64,000 nucleotides of DNA, taken from contig JACKHC010000001.1 in NCBI GenBank assembly GCA_020639235.1, positions 1,922,001 to 1,986,000 on the forward strand, written 5' to 3'. Positions 7,796-16,592 of this stretch are shown in pieces; within the stretch, counting starts at the first letter, position 1; every line of letters begins with the position of its first letter. This DNA is from Phycisphaeraceae bacterium. GTDB taxonomy: Bacteria; Planctomycetota; Phycisphaerae; Phycisphaerales; UBA1924. The notes beneath the pieces were generated by a model. The model saw only the letters and a list, made by a program, of their open reading frames with translations, ran no database searches and was not told the DNA's origin. Position numbers and translations under genes: made by a program.

Positions 7796-9277
7796 TCATC
7801 GGGCGCGAATCCGGTCGATGGATCGTGTGGTGGATCGCCCTTCGAGGAGTTCGACGAGTTCGACGCGGCCGCCCCAGCTCTCGACGAGATCGCCGCCGAC
7901 GACTCGGTCCTTGGTGTAGTCGGCGCCCTTGACGAGGATGTCGGGCTTGATGGTTTGGATGAGTGAGATCGGGGTGTCGTCGGAGAAGACGACGATGACA
8001 TCAACGGGCTCGAGCGCCCCGAGCACCGTGACGCGGTCGCGTTCGGCGTGGACGGGGCGGTCCTGGCCTTTGAGACGGCGGATGGAGTCATCGGAGTTGA
8101 CGCCGACGATGAGCATGTCGCCGAGGGCGCGGGCCTTCTGGAGGAGCGAGATGTGCCCGGCGTGGATGATGTCGAAGCAGCCATTGGTGAAGACCACGCG
8201 CTTGCCTTCGCGGCGCGCGGCGGCGGCCTCGACGGCGGCTTCGTCGGTGGTGCGCTGCTTGCCGAACTGCTTGCGGAGTTCGGCGATCATGGATTGATGG
8301 ACGCGCTCGAAGGGGATGGGCTTGACGCCGAAGATTTCAACTTCGAGGCCGGCGGCGGCGTTGGCGAAACGCACGCTCTCTTCCCAGTCGAAGTTGTTGG
8401 CGCGGGCGGCCATCATGGCGGCGAGCACCATGTCGCCGGCGCCGGTGACGTCGTAGACCTGGCGCGCCACGGTGGGGACGGTGACGGGCTCGGCGTTGCG
8501 CTCCAGCAGCATGGCACCGTGCTTGTCGAGAGTCAGGACGACGGCGTCGAGATTGAGGGTATCGACGAGTTTGTGCGCCAGTGACCGGTTGTGGGCGGCG
8601 TCAGCGTTGTCGTGCGTGCGGATGCCGGTGGCGAGTTCCGCTTCGGTGCGGTTGGGGGTGATGGCGGTCGCGCCGCGGTAGCGGGTGTAGTCACGCGTGA
8701 GCGCGGGATCGATGAGAACTTCCTTGCCGGCGGCGCGGGCGCGCCGAATAACGGCTTGGCAGACCTCTTCGGTGCAGGCGCCCTTGGCGTAGTCCTCGAT
8801 GGCGACCACATCGGCCCATTGCAGGGCGCTGTCGAACGCCGCGAGCATCCGGGCGACGATCGCTTCGGGAACGGGTTCGCGCGACTCGTAATCGACTCGG
8901 AACATTTTCTGTGGGTGTCGGTGCTGCGCGAGGCCGATGAGATTGCGTTTGACGGTGGTGGGTCGCTGCGCGTCGGCGATCAGCCCCGAAGGATCGACGC
9001 CGGATTTGGCGAGTTCGTTCCGCAGGAGGTTGGCTTCGGGGTCGGCCCCGGTGACGCCGATGGCTCGGACATTGGCGTGAAGAGCGGCGAGGTCCATGCA
9101 GACATTGGCGGCACCGCCGGGGATCTGCTCGGTGCGCCGCACGGCGAGCACGGGAACGGGGGCATCGGCCGTGAGGCGCTCGGCGTCGCCATAGACGAGC
9201 TGATCGAGCATGAAGTCGCCGACAACGAGTGCGTTGAAGGGACGCCAGTGTGCGAGTTTGGAGAGGATCGTGGGCAC
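7796..9277 (-). CDS. hldE: Bifunctional heptose-7-P kinase / heptose-1-P adenylyltransferase
   Basis: 493 residues from a GTG at 9277. HldE makes ADP-heptose for the LPS inner core. The N-terminal half is a PfkB-type kinase: VVGDFMLDQLVYGD, PGGAANVCMDLAAL and the catalytic loop DVTGAGDM. The C-terminal half (from about residue 350) is a nucleotidyltransferase: VVFTNGCFDIIHAGHISLL with the HxGH motif, then KGADYTKDRVVGG. I preferred GTG 9277 because the protein then starts like other HldE proteins and the gene begins just after the lpxK stop (9282); a GTG at 9331 would overlap lpxK. Neither start has a clear Shine-Dalgarno. Confidence 0.94.
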   Translation of the reverse strand: MPTILSKLAHWRPFNALVVGDFMLDQLVYGDAERLTADAPVPVLAVRRTEQIPGGAANVCMDLAALHANVRAIGVTGADPEANLLRNELAKSGVDPSGLIADAQRPTTVKRNLIGLAQHRHPQKMFRVDYESREPVPEAIVARMLAAFDSALQWADVVAIEDYAKGACTEEVCQAVIRRARAAGKEVLIDPALTRDYTRYRGATAITPNRTEAELATGIRTHDNADAAHNRSLAHKLVDTLNLDAVVLTLDKHGAMLLERNAEPVTVPTVARQVYDVTGAGDMVLAAMMAARANNFDWEESVRFANAAAGLEVEIFGVKPIPFERVHQSMIAELRKQFGKQRTTDEAAVEAAAARREGKRVVFTNGCFDIIHAGHISLLQKARALGDMLIVGVNSDDSIRRLKGQDRPVHAERDRVTVLGALEPVDVIVVFSDDTPISLIQTIKPDILVKGADYTKDRVVGGDLVESWGGRVELVELLEGRSTTRSIDRIRAR

Positions 9278-9281
9278 GGAA

Positions 9282-10316
9282 TCAGGGTACCGGGTTCGGG
9301 TGATTCTTGAAGACTTGTTGGAGGGCGTCACGGAGGGCGGCGGCGTCCTCCTCGATCATCGACATTTCCACGATCGGGCGGACAGCGGCCGCGTTGAGTC
9401 GCTCGTCATCGAGGCGACGCCACTTGACCCAATCCTTGTGGGTCGTGAGGAGGGCGCCCTGTCGGGTGGTCGGACGGGCGCGACTCAGGATGCGGTCGGC
9501 TTCGCGGCGTGTCCAATTGTGATGGTCGCGGCGGATGATCGCGTCGATGACGCGCGCGCCGCGGGCGCGGGCCTGGGCGATGAAGGCGTCGGGATTGCCG
9601 ATCGCGCAGGCAATGATGGTGGGGCGGCCGTTGAGCCACGATACGGGCTGGACTCCGAACTGCGTCTCGAGCGCCGCCCAGTGATGGTCGGCGCGGACGA
9701 CGAGCGCATCGGGCGCGATGCGCCGGAGTTGGCGGTCGAGTTGCGACAGCGCGTGCGGATCGACGAGCGTGGAGCGCGTGATGACGATGGCGTGGGCGCG
9801 GGCGAGCGACTCGACCGGCTCGCGGAGCCAGCCGGCGGGGAGGCAGCGGTCGGCGAAGGGGGAACGCGTGGCGTCGATGAGGACGACATCGAGGTCTCTT
9901 GCGGCGAAGCGGTGCTGGAAGCCGTCGTCGAGGACGGCGCAGTCCGTGTGGTGCTGTTCGATGAGCGTGCGGATGGCGGCGACACGGTCTGGATTGGCGA
10001 CGATTGGTGTGTCGGGCAGGCGGTCGGCGTGCTCCTGTTGCTCGTCGGAGACTCCGGCGTGCTTGCGGCCGTAGCCGCGCATCGCGATGCCGGGGTTGGC
10101 TTCGAGATCGCGGAGTGTGTTGATGATCCATCGGACCATCGGGGTCTTGCCGGTGCCGCCGACGGAGATGTTGCCGACGGAGACGACGGGGATCGGGAGT
10201 CGCGTGACGCGTCGGCCGATGTCGAAATCGCGGTTGCGTCTGTTGACGGCGGTGCGGTAGAGCGGTTCGAGCGGCGTGCCGAGTGCGGGGAGCGGGGGGC
10301 GTTGGTTACGCGCCAT
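9282..10316 (-). CDS. lpxK: Tetraacyldisaccharide 4'-kinase LpxK
   Basis: 344 residues. LpxK phosphorylates the 4' position of the lipid A disaccharide at the inner membrane, so this organism probably makes lipid A. The P-loop VVSVGNISVGGTGKTP is present near residue 45, followed by MRGYGRK, VLDDGFQHR and LLTTHKDWVKW, all typical. The start ATG lies inside the end of the upstream membrane-protein gene (11-base overlap), so translation is probably coupled. The C-terminus reaches the hldE start. Confidence 0.94.
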   Translation of the reverse strand: MARNQRPPLPALGTPLEPLYRTAVNRRNRDFDIGRRVTRLPIPVVSVGNISVGGTGKTPMVRWIINTLRDLEANPGIAMRGYGRKHAGVSDEQQEHADRLPDTPIVANPDRVAAIRTLIEQHHTDCAVLDDGFQHRFAARDLDVVLIDATRSPFADRCLPAGWLREPVESLARAHAIVITRSTLVDPHALSQLDRQLRRIAPDALVVRADHHWAALETQFGVQPVSWLNGRPTIIACAIGNPDAFIAQARARGARVIDAIIRRDHHNWTRREADRILSRARPTTRQGALLTTHKDWVKWRRLDDERLNAAAVRPIVEMSMIEEDAAALRDALQQVFKNHPNPVP

Positions 10317-10743
10317 GGTCGCCCGGCTCCGAGGTCGATTGCGCTGGATGCTTGGCTTTGTTGTTGCGCGCGAGATTGATGATGTCCGCCCGATAAGCGG
10401 AGAGCGAGTCGCGGAGTTCGCGGCGGCGCTCGCGCCCGATGCGGACGGTGTTAAGCGTGTCGATGACGGCCAGGAGGAGGATCATCCCGACGAGGAGGAA
10501 GGAGACGAGCCAGACCATGACCCACACTCGCGGCTGCTGCACGCTGGAGATGAGCGAGAAGCCGGCTGTCAGGAGGGGGATGGTCAGGAGCATGAGGACG
10601 GCGTTGGCGAGGCGGACCCGGCGTCGGCTCTCGGGGACGCCCGGCGCCTTGGCCAGGGCCTGCGCGTGCGCGGCGACGACGATCATGCCGACGATGGCGA
10701 TGGGGATGGCCAGGCCGGGCGGGATGGGCGCGCCGGATGTCAT
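10306..10743 (-). CDS. Small membrane protein in LPS operon
   Basis: 145 residues, family not recognised. Three hydrophobic segments are visible (about 10-30, 45-65 and 75-97), followed by a basic tail (RIGRERRRELRDSLSAYR) that should be cytoplasmic. The ATG at 10743 overlaps the maf stop codon as ATGA, and the 3' end overlaps lpxK, so it is translated as part of the operon. Position suggests a role linked to envelope assembly, but nothing in the sequence shows a function. Confidence 0.75.
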   Translation of the reverse strand: MTSGAPIPPGLAIPIAIVGMIVVAAHAQALAKAPGVPESRRRVRLANAVLMLLTIPLLTAGFSLISSVQQPRVWVMVWLVSFLLVGMILLLAVIDTLNTVRIGRERRRELRDSLSAYRADIINLARNNKAKHPAQSTSEPGDHGA

Positions 10744-11342
10744 GATGCCGCGGCTCCGATCGGTTTGAGTTGGAAGATCTCGCGGAGCCGCTGCATGGGG
10801 AGCCCCATGACTGAGGTCGGGTCTCCGGTGACCACGATGGGCCAGCCGGCCTGCTGGCGTTCGGCGAGGTTGTACGCGCCGGCCTTGCCGCGCCATTGCC
10901 CCGATGCGAGATAGGACTCGATGGAGGCGTCGGGGATGTCGCCCACGATGACATGCGCGGCGTCGGAGAAGATCAATCGTTGGTCGGCGCTGATGATGGC
11001 GACACCCGTGACGACTTCGTGATCGGTGTTGCGCAGGGCGTGGATGATCTCGCGGGCGTGTGACTCGTCGCGCGGCTGGCCGATGATGCGGCTGTCTTTG
11101 ACGACGACCGTATCGGCGCCGAGCACGAGCGAGCCCGGGGGGAGTTGTTCGGCGCCGGCGCGGGCCTTGAGGTAGGCGAGCGCGGCGACCCACTCCTCCG
11201 GGGCGACGGATGTGGAGGCGGCGATGAGCCCGTCGTCGAGATTGGGATCGATGACGCGCGCTTCGATTCCGGCCTCGCGCAGCAAGAGCCGCCGGCGGGG
11301 CGAGCGCGAGGCGAGGACGAGTTGATCGGGGCGGATTCTCAT
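10740..11342 (-). CDS. maf: Maf-family nucleoside triphosphate pyrophosphatase
   Basis: 200 residues, standard Maf/YhdE length. Maf proteins hydrolyse non-canonical or canonical NTPs (dTTP, UTP and modified nucleotides) and affect septum formation. Seen: LVLASRSPRRRLLLREAG at the N-terminus, the catalytic LVLGADTVVV segment, and AGAYNLAERQQAGWPIVVTGDPTSVMGLP at the end. The ATG at 11342 overlaps the heptosyltransferase stop as ATGA; its own stop overlaps the next start the same way. Confidence 0.93.
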   Translation of the reverse strand: MRIRPDQLVLASRSPRRRLLLREAGIEARVIDPNLDDGLIAASTSVAPEEWVAALAYLKARAGAEQLPPGSLVLGADTVVVKDSRIIGQPRDESHAREIIHALRNTDHEVVTGVAIISADQRLIFSDAAHVIVGDIPDASIESYLASGQWRGKAGAYNLAERQQAGWPIVVTGDPTSVMGLPMQRLREIFQLKPIGAAAS

Positions 11343-12415
11343 GTGCGTGTGCCGGAAGGATAGGTCGCGGGCGGGGCGGGTTCCGCGAGGCGCGAGAGTG
11401 CGGCTTCGATGACCTGTTTGGGCGTGATTCGTCGCATGAGTGCGAGCCCGGCGCCGGTGCTTTTGTGTGAGACACCGGGAGGCGGTGCTGCGGCCTGGAT
11501 GACATCGGCGTCGTGTTGATAGGGGCCGACTCTGTCGATCCGCGTGGGGCCGAAGAGCGCGACGATGGGGCGGTTGAAGCCGACGCCCATGTGGAGGGCC
11601 GCCGAGTCGTTGGCGACCACGAGCGACGAGCGCTCGATCACGCCCATGAGCTGCGCGATGGACGTGTTGCCGACGAGATCGACGATGCGCGGGTCGGACT
11701 GGGCGCGTGCGATGAGGGGCGCGCACTGATCGCGTTCGTGCCTGCCGCCCACGATCGCGAGCGCGTTGACGTTGCCGGACGCGAGCAGCGCGTCGGTGAG
11801 TTCGGCGAAGCGATCGGCGGGCCAGCGCTTGCCCTCCCAGCGCGAGGTCGGCGCGATCACGGCGTAGCGGGCGCCGGAGAGGCGCTCATCGGGGGGCGAC
11901 TGGCCCTCGGGTGGTGTGTAGAGACGCATGTCGCGAACGGGCCTGACGCCGAGCGCTTCCACGAGGCATAGCATCCGGTCGACCGTGTGCATTTCCCGCG
12001 AGACCTCGACGCGTTTGTTGACGCCGAGCCATCCGAACTCGGCGGCGTTGGCGTAGCCGACACGGGTCGGGGCGCGGGTGGCCCACGCGAAGAAGCCGGA
12101 ACGCCCCAGCCCCTGGCAGTCGAGGACCAAGTCGTAGCGCGCCCCACGGAGCGAGCCGATGAGGTCGTGGAGTTTCGTTCGGGCGTCTGCTCGCCACCAC
12201 CGTTTGACCGCGACCGCCTGACGCTGGAAAGGGATCGCCGCGGCGAGATCAGGATGGGCGCTGACCGCCGGGGCGAATGCGTCCTGAACGAGCCAGTCGA
12301 TGCGGGCTTCGGGGTAGGCCCGTTTGAGCGAGACCAGGACGGGGACGGACCGACAGACATCGCCCAGGGCGCTGGGTCGGATGATCAGGATGCGGTCGGG
12401 CGGCGTATCGGGCAT
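11339..12415 (-). CDS. Glycosyltransferase family 9 (LPS heptosyltransferase)
   Basis: 358 residues, GT9 family, probably adding heptose to the LPS inner core with ADP-heptose supplied by HldE from the same operon. Seen: ILIIRPSALGDVCRSVPVL (nucleotide-sugar fold entry), IDWLVQDAFAP, and VVANDSAALHMGVGFNRPIVALFGPT, the signature C-terminal segment. The overall pattern is closer to heptosyltransferase I (WaaC) than II, but I cannot separate them reliably by eye. First gene of the minus-strand operon, with the promoter probably in the 35-base gap to the divergent gene at 12451 or inside it. Confidence 0.9.
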   Translation of the reverse strand: MPDTPPDRILIIRPSALGDVCRSVPVLVSLKRAYPEARIDWLVQDAFAPAVSAHPDLAAAIPFQRQAVAVKRWWRADARTKLHDLIGSLRGARYDLVLDCQGLGRSGFFAWATRAPTRVGYANAAEFGWLGVNKRVEVSREMHTVDRMLCLVEALGVRPVRDMRLYTPPEGQSPPDERLSGARYAVIAPTSRWEGKRWPADRFAELTDALLASGNVNALAIVGGRHERDQCAPLIARAQSDPRIVDLVGNTSIAQLMGVIERSSLVVANDSAALHMGVGFNRPIVALFGPTRIDRVGPYQHDADVIQAAAPPPGVSHKSTGAGLALMRRITPKQVIEAALSRLAEPAPPATYPSGTRT

Positions 12416-12450
12416 GCGGAGTGGCTTCCTACACCCCTAGAGTACCCGCG

Positions 12451-13929
12451 ATGCCGACCACGAACCGAACCCGATGCGTTTGCGTGCTTGCGATGTGGAT
12501 GATGTTGTTCGGTGCTGCGGGGGCCGTGCGCGGGGATGTGGAGTCGATGGTGGGGGCGGTGCCGGGCGATGCGCTGGCGTACTGGGTGATGGACCCCGGC
12601 GCGTTCCGGCGTGAGGGTGCGGGTGTGAAGAAGTCATCCGCCGATCGGACGCTGTTGCTGGCGACGCTCCGGGCGGCGGTTGCTTCGGGTATCGCGGGGA
12701 GCAAGTCGCAGGCGCAATGGGTGGAGGGATTGCTCGCGGCGGCGATGGTGGGCGAGGTGCCGCACACGCTGGCGGTGCTCGAGTTCCGGGCGCACCGCGA
12801 CGATGGCGCGGAGAAATCGGAGATCGACGCGCTGCAGATCGTGCTGGTGTTGCACACAAACGGCCGGCACGACGAGTACCTGCGGACGATGCGCGCGATT
12901 CTGATCGATGCTGCCAAGGCGAAAGGACTGCCCGATGATGCGGCGGGCACCCAGCGGAGACTCGATCTGCCGGGCGGTCGGAATGGTGTTGCGTATCGGG
13001 CGAAGGCGTGGCCCGCGTGGCGCGAGGTGTCGTGGTGCTCGGAGGGCGATCGTTTCGTGATCGCATTGGGCGCGGGTGCTCTGGATCGGTGGTTTGCATC
13101 CGATGCGCCCGAGCCGCCGATCGGGTCCCGCCGAGGTTTGCGCGGCGCGACTCGCCCGAAGGCGGCGCTCGGGACCGTCGAGGCGTTTCTCGACCTTGAT
13201 GGCTTGCGGGAACGATTTCCAGAGGGGTTCGATGAGGGGCGGGTGGAGCGGATGGTGGCGGCGCTGGACTTGCAGGATGCGTCGGCGCTGCTCGTGCGGG
13301 CTTCGCTCGTGGAGGCACCCGCTGGGCCCGCGCTGCTGGCGATCGACTGGATCACGGAGGTGGAAGGGGAGCCCGACGTCTTGGCGGTGACGGAGTCGGC
13401 GTGGCCCGCGGGCATGGACGGGCGGACTTTTCCAGTGAGTGGGGCGACCTATGTGGCGATCGCGCGGGCGGAATGGCGCGCGATCTACGATCGGGCGATT
13501 CGGATTCACAGCGCGACGCTCAAGCAGCGTGCTGCGGAGAAGTTCAACGAGAAGCACGAGGCGTGGCTCAGCGCGCACGGCGACGAGCTTTGGGCGCTGA
13601 CGAATGGATTGGGCGAGTGGTTGGTTTTGACGGATGTGCCGGAGCCGGTGCTGCCGGTGCCGGGGCTTGGGAGTGTGTTTGTTGCGGCGAGGGATGGCGT
13701 TGGCGCCGAGTCGCTCGACGCGCGCCTGAGCGCGTTGCTTGGTTCGATGAAGGGTGTTGTGCGCACGGAGGACGGGTTGTGGTCGCTCAAGGTGGACGAT
13801 GCGGGGGTTGTGCGCATCCCGGCGTGGGCGTTTCTGGATGGGGAGCGCGGCGCGATGTTGGCCGGGGGGTGGGGGCCGCCGGTTGTGGCGCATGCGAGGG
13901 AGGCGATGAAAGAGAAGGAGTCGGAATAA
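12451..13929 (+). CDS. Secreted protein of unknown function
   Basis: 492 residues, not recognised. The ATG at 12451 was preferred over an upstream GTG (12421) because it gives a signal peptide (MPTTNRTRCVCVLAMWMMLFGAAGAVRG). The mature part begins VESMVGAVPGDALAYWVMDPGAF, a style seen in exported planctomycete proteins of unknown role. It is acidic and Ala/Gly rich, without other membrane segments or visible catalytic motifs. It is divergent from the LPS operon, and its stop codon directly abuts the palindromic repeat at 13930. Confidence 0.7.
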   Translation: MPTTNRTRCVCVLAMWMMLFGAAGAVRGDVESMVGAVPGDALAYWVMDPGAFRREGAGVKKSSADRTLLLATLRAAVASGIAGSKSQAQWVEGLLAAAMVGEVPHTLAVLEFRAHRDDGAEKSEIDALQIVLVLHTNGRHDEYLRTMRAILIDAAKAKGLPDDAAGTQRRLDLPGGRNGVAYRAKAWPAWREVSWCSEGDRFVIALGAGALDRWFASDAPEPPIGSRRGLRGATRPKAALGTVEAFLDLDGLRERFPEGFDEGRVERMVAALDLQDASALLVRASLVEAPAGPALLAIDWITEVEGEPDVLAVTESAWPAGMDGRTFPVSGATYVAIARAEWRAIYDRAIRIHSATLKQRAAEKFNEKHEAWLSAHGDELWALTNGLGEWLVLTDVPEPVLPVPGLGSVFVAARDGVGAESLDARLSALLGSMKGVVRTEDGLWSLKVDDAGVVRIPAWAFLDGERGAMLAGGWGPPVVAHAREAMKEKESE

Positions 13930-13985
13930 CTCCCTCCGTCATGCTCCGCATGACACCTCCCCCGTCGGCGACGGGGGAGGGAGCA
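13930..13985 (+). repeat. Double-hairpin palindromic repeat, copy A (solitary)
   Basis: Starts right after the TAA of the preceding gene. Contains a first hairpin GTCATGC-TCC-GCATGAC and a second hairpin CTCCCCCGTC-GGC-GACGGGGGAG, framed by CTCCCTCC and GGAGGGAG. Two related copies flank the DUF559 gene at 56.4-56.9 kb. The first stem differs between the copies while keeping its pairing. Confidence 0.9.
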
Positions 13986-13993
13986 GTCGGCAC

Positions 13994-14014
13994 GGGCAAG
14001 TTAGTGACTTGCCC
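13994..14014. repeat. Perfect 8-bp inverted repeat beyond copy A
   Basis: GGGCAAGT-TAGTG-ACTTGCCC, a perfect stem-loop between repeat copy A and the gspE stop. It has no T-run, so it is not a classical terminator, but together with copy A it could block or stabilise the ends of the two convergent transcripts. Confidence 0.6.
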
Positions 14015-14037
14015 ATGGCACACGAGCCCAGATCAGA

Positions 14038-15726
14038 TCAGGTGCGTGTGACGCGCATGACTTCGTCGATGGTGGTGATACCGGCGCGGACTTTGGCGTA
14101 GCCGTCGATGCGCATGAGCGTGAGTTCGTCGGCTTCGTGCGCGCGTTTGGCGATGGCGCCGGCGTTGGCGTTCTGCATGACCATCGTGCGGGTTTCGTCG
14201 GTGACGCGGAGCATCTCGTACACGCCGATTCGCCCGCGATAGCCGGTGTCGAGGCAGTTTCGGCACCCGGCGCCCTCGACGAGGCGGCCCGAGGTGGGGA
14301 GTTCGAAGTCGCGCGGCATGCGGTCGGCTTCGGGTTCGACTTCGCGGGCGCACTCGGGGCAGATGCGCCGGACGAGGCGCTGGGCGAGCACGCCTTCGAT
14401 GGAAGACGCGACGAGGTACGGCTCGACGCCCATGTCGAGCAGGCGCGGGAGCGCACCGGGGGCATCGTTGGTGTGCAGGGTTGAGAAAACGAGGTGGCCG
14501 GTGAGCGAGGCCTGCACGGCGGCTTCGGCGGTTTCGCGGTCGCGGATCTCGCCGATCATCACGACGTCGGGATCGTGGCGTAGGATGGAGCGGAGCCCCG
14601 CGGCGAAGGTGAGGCCGACCTTGTTGTTGACCTGGATCTGGTTGACGCCGTTGACGTGGTATTCGACCGGGTCTTCGACGGTGATGGCTTTGACTTCGTC
14701 GGTGATGATTCGGTTGAGCGAGGCGTAGAGCGTCGTGGATTTGCCCGAGCCGGTGGGGCCGGTGACGAGCAGGATGCCGTGGGGGCGGGTGATGAGTTCG
14801 TCCCACGCTTCGAGCACGTTGGCGGGCATGCCCAGGTCGCCGAGTTCCATGAGGACCGCGGACTTGTTGAGGATACGGAGGACGACGCCCTCGCCGAAGA
14901 GCATGGGGATGACGGAGACGCGCAGGTCATAGGACTGGCGCTTGTGGTTGATGGTGATGCGCCCGTCCTGCGGCTTGCGCTTCTCGGCGATGTTGAGGTT
15001 CGCCATGATCTTGATGCGCGAGACGATGGCGGCGGCGAACTGGTTGATCGTGATGGGGACATTGGCGCGCTGGAGGACGCCGTCAACGCGGTAGCGGACG
15101 ATGAGCGTGCGCTCGTAGGGTTCGATGTGGACGTCGGTGGCGCGGCACTTGATGGCTTCGAAGAGCAGTTCGTTGACGAGCTTGATGACGCTCGCCTGCT
15201 CGGCCTGCTGGGCTTCATCGGAGACATCGATCTCGTCGAGGTCGTGCGTCGCGGCGCCGTTGCCGCGGGTGCGGCTCATCGAGTCGAGGGTGTCGCCGCC
15301 AACGCCGTAGTGCGTGCGGATGAACTCGGAGAGGTCTTCTTCGTCGGCGAGGACGAGTTCGATGGAGCATCCGGTGACGAGGCGGAGTTCGTCGAAGACG
15401 GTGAGTTCGAAGGGGTCGGAGGTCGCGACACGGAGCACGCCGCCGTTGCGGTTGCTCTTGGCGACGGGGACGCAGCGCTGGCGGAAGACGATCTGGGGCG
15501 GGATCGCGCCCAGGACGTCCGGTGTGACCTCGACGGCGGTGAGGTCGACGATGGGCATGTCGAACTGTTCGCCGATCGCGCGGGTGATGTCAGAGGGGCG
15601 GACGAGCCCGAGGCGGACCATGGCCTGATCGAGGCGTTCGCCGGAGACCTTCTGCTCGGCGAGCGCCTGTTCGAGTTGGTCGTTGGTGATCAGCCCGCGG
15701 TCGAGCAGGATCGTTCCGATGCCCAT
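14038..15726 (-). CDS. gspE: Type II secretion / pilus assembly ATPase GspE
   Basis: 562 residues. The N-terminal MshEN-type domain (about 1-145) is the cyclic-di-GMP/GspL-binding region class; the C-terminal half is the hexameric secretion ATPase. Seen: Walker A GPTGSGKST at 323-331, Asp box EDPVEY, Walker B MIGEIRD, His box STLHTND, and a zinc tetracysteine C-P-E-C (456, 459) with C-R-N-C (488, 491). It powers pseudopilus assembly at the inner membrane. It lies 1.5 kb upstream of, and opposite to, the gspF-D cluster, separated by PTPS and glutathione peroxidase genes. Assignment to that cluster rather than to type IV pili is by proximity. Confidence 0.92.
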   Translation of the reverse strand: MGIGTILLDRGLITNDQLEQALAEQKVSGERLDQAMVRLGLVRPSDITRAIGEQFDMPIVDLTAVEVTPDVLGAIPPQIVFRQRCVPVAKSNRNGGVLRVATSDPFELTVFDELRLVTGCSIELVLADEEDLSEFIRTHYGVGGDTLDSMSRTRGNGAATHDLDEIDVSDEAQQAEQASVIKLVNELLFEAIKCRATDVHIEPYERTLIVRYRVDGVLQRANVPITINQFAAAIVSRIKIMANLNIAEKRKPQDGRITINHKRQSYDLRVSVIPMLFGEGVVLRILNKSAVLMELGDLGMPANVLEAWDELITRPHGILLVTGPTGSGKSTTLYASLNRIITDEVKAITVEDPVEYHVNGVNQIQVNNKVGLTFAAGLRSILRHDPDVVMIGEIRDRETAEAAVQASLTGHLVFSTLHTNDAPGALPRLLDMGVEPYLVASSIEGVLAQRLVRRICPECAREVEPEADRMPRDFELPTSGRLVEGAGCRNCLDTGYRGRIGVYEMLRVTDETRTMVMQNANAGAIAKRAHEADELTLMRIDGYAKVRAGITTIDEVMRVTRT

Positions 15727-15791
15727 GTAGCCCTCCGATTGAAGTCTATCGGCGAAACGGGGCGACGCCGCATCGAAGTTTGTTTACCGGA

Positions 15792-16562
15792 CTAACGCGT
15801 TGCGGACGCGGGGTAGGTGCAGGAAGTCTTTTCGGTTTCCCAGACGGTGATCGAACGCAGGGCAGCGCGAGCGCCGGAACGGTCGCGGACCAAAGGGGCA
15901 AGGAGGTCGTAGAAGACGCGGGCGATATTCTCGACGGAGGGATTCAGGCCGCCGGGGCCGAACTCCGGAGTGTCGAGGTTGAGGTGCTTGTGGTCGAAGC
16001 GGGCGACGAGGGACTCGTTTGTGACGGCTTCGAGATCGGCCGGGCCCCAGGTCGGGTTCGTATCAACGTCGATCTCGACCGCGGGCTCGAAGCGGTAGTT
16101 GTGGCCGTGGCCGTTGGGGTTGTTGCACTTGCCGAAGAGGCGCTTGTTGTCGGCGTCGGAGAGGGCGTCGACGTGCAGACGGTGGGCGCATGCGATCTCG
16201 AAGGATTGGCGGAGGACGGCTTTGGTCATGAGGACGGTTTCCATTTCGACGGACAGGGCGGGGGTGAGGCGCCATCGGACGCGGGTGAGGTGCGGTAGAT
16301 CGGCGCGGAGCGCATCGATAATGGCGGGCATTTGCGATGCCGGCTCGCGCGCGGGATCGGCGCGGACGGCACTCTCAATGATCGGGATGGCCCGGGCGCG
16401 CACGGCATGATCGATGTCCTTGATGTTGATGAGGTAGCCCGTGGCGGGGTCGGGTATGCCCTGGCACTCGGCGTCGAGTTCGAAGTATGCGCCGATGCCG
16501 CCTCCCTCCCCCCCGTTGGGCTGAACCGTGAAGCGGACTCGGCGTGAGAGGCGTACCATCAT
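15792..16562 (-). CDS. Two-domain 6-pyruvoyltetrahydropterin synthase / QueD-like protein
   Basis: 256 residues, about twice the usual single-domain length. The C-terminal half (about 118-256) has all PTPS/QueD motifs: FEIACAHRLHV (Zn His128), GKCNNPNGHGHNYRFE (nucleophilic Cys146; Zn His152 and His154), the catalytic segment DHKHLNLDTPEF and the substrate Glu in TVWETEKTS. The N-terminal half looks like a second, diverged T-fold without the zinc histidines, so only one active site per chain is expected. Role: tetrahydropterin or 7-carboxy-7-deazaguanine (queuosine) synthesis; no que genes are nearby. The start at 16562 (MMVRL) has no clear Shine-Dalgarno; the next codon is also ATG. Confidence 0.82.
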   Translation of the reverse strand: MMVRLSRRVRFTVQPNGGEGGGIGAYFELDAECQGIPDPATGYLINIKDIDHAVRARAIPIIESAVRADPAREPASQMPAIIDALRADLPHLTRVRWRLTPALSVEMETVLMTKAVLRQSFEIACAHRLHVDALSDADNKRLFGKCNNPNGHGHNYRFEPAVEIDVDTNPTWGPADLEAVTNESLVARFDHKHLNLDTPEFGPGGLNPSVENIARVFYDLLAPLVRDRSGARAALRSITVWETEKTSCTYPASATR

Positions 16563-16592
16563 GTTCGGACACTCTAGCGCGGGAGACGACGG

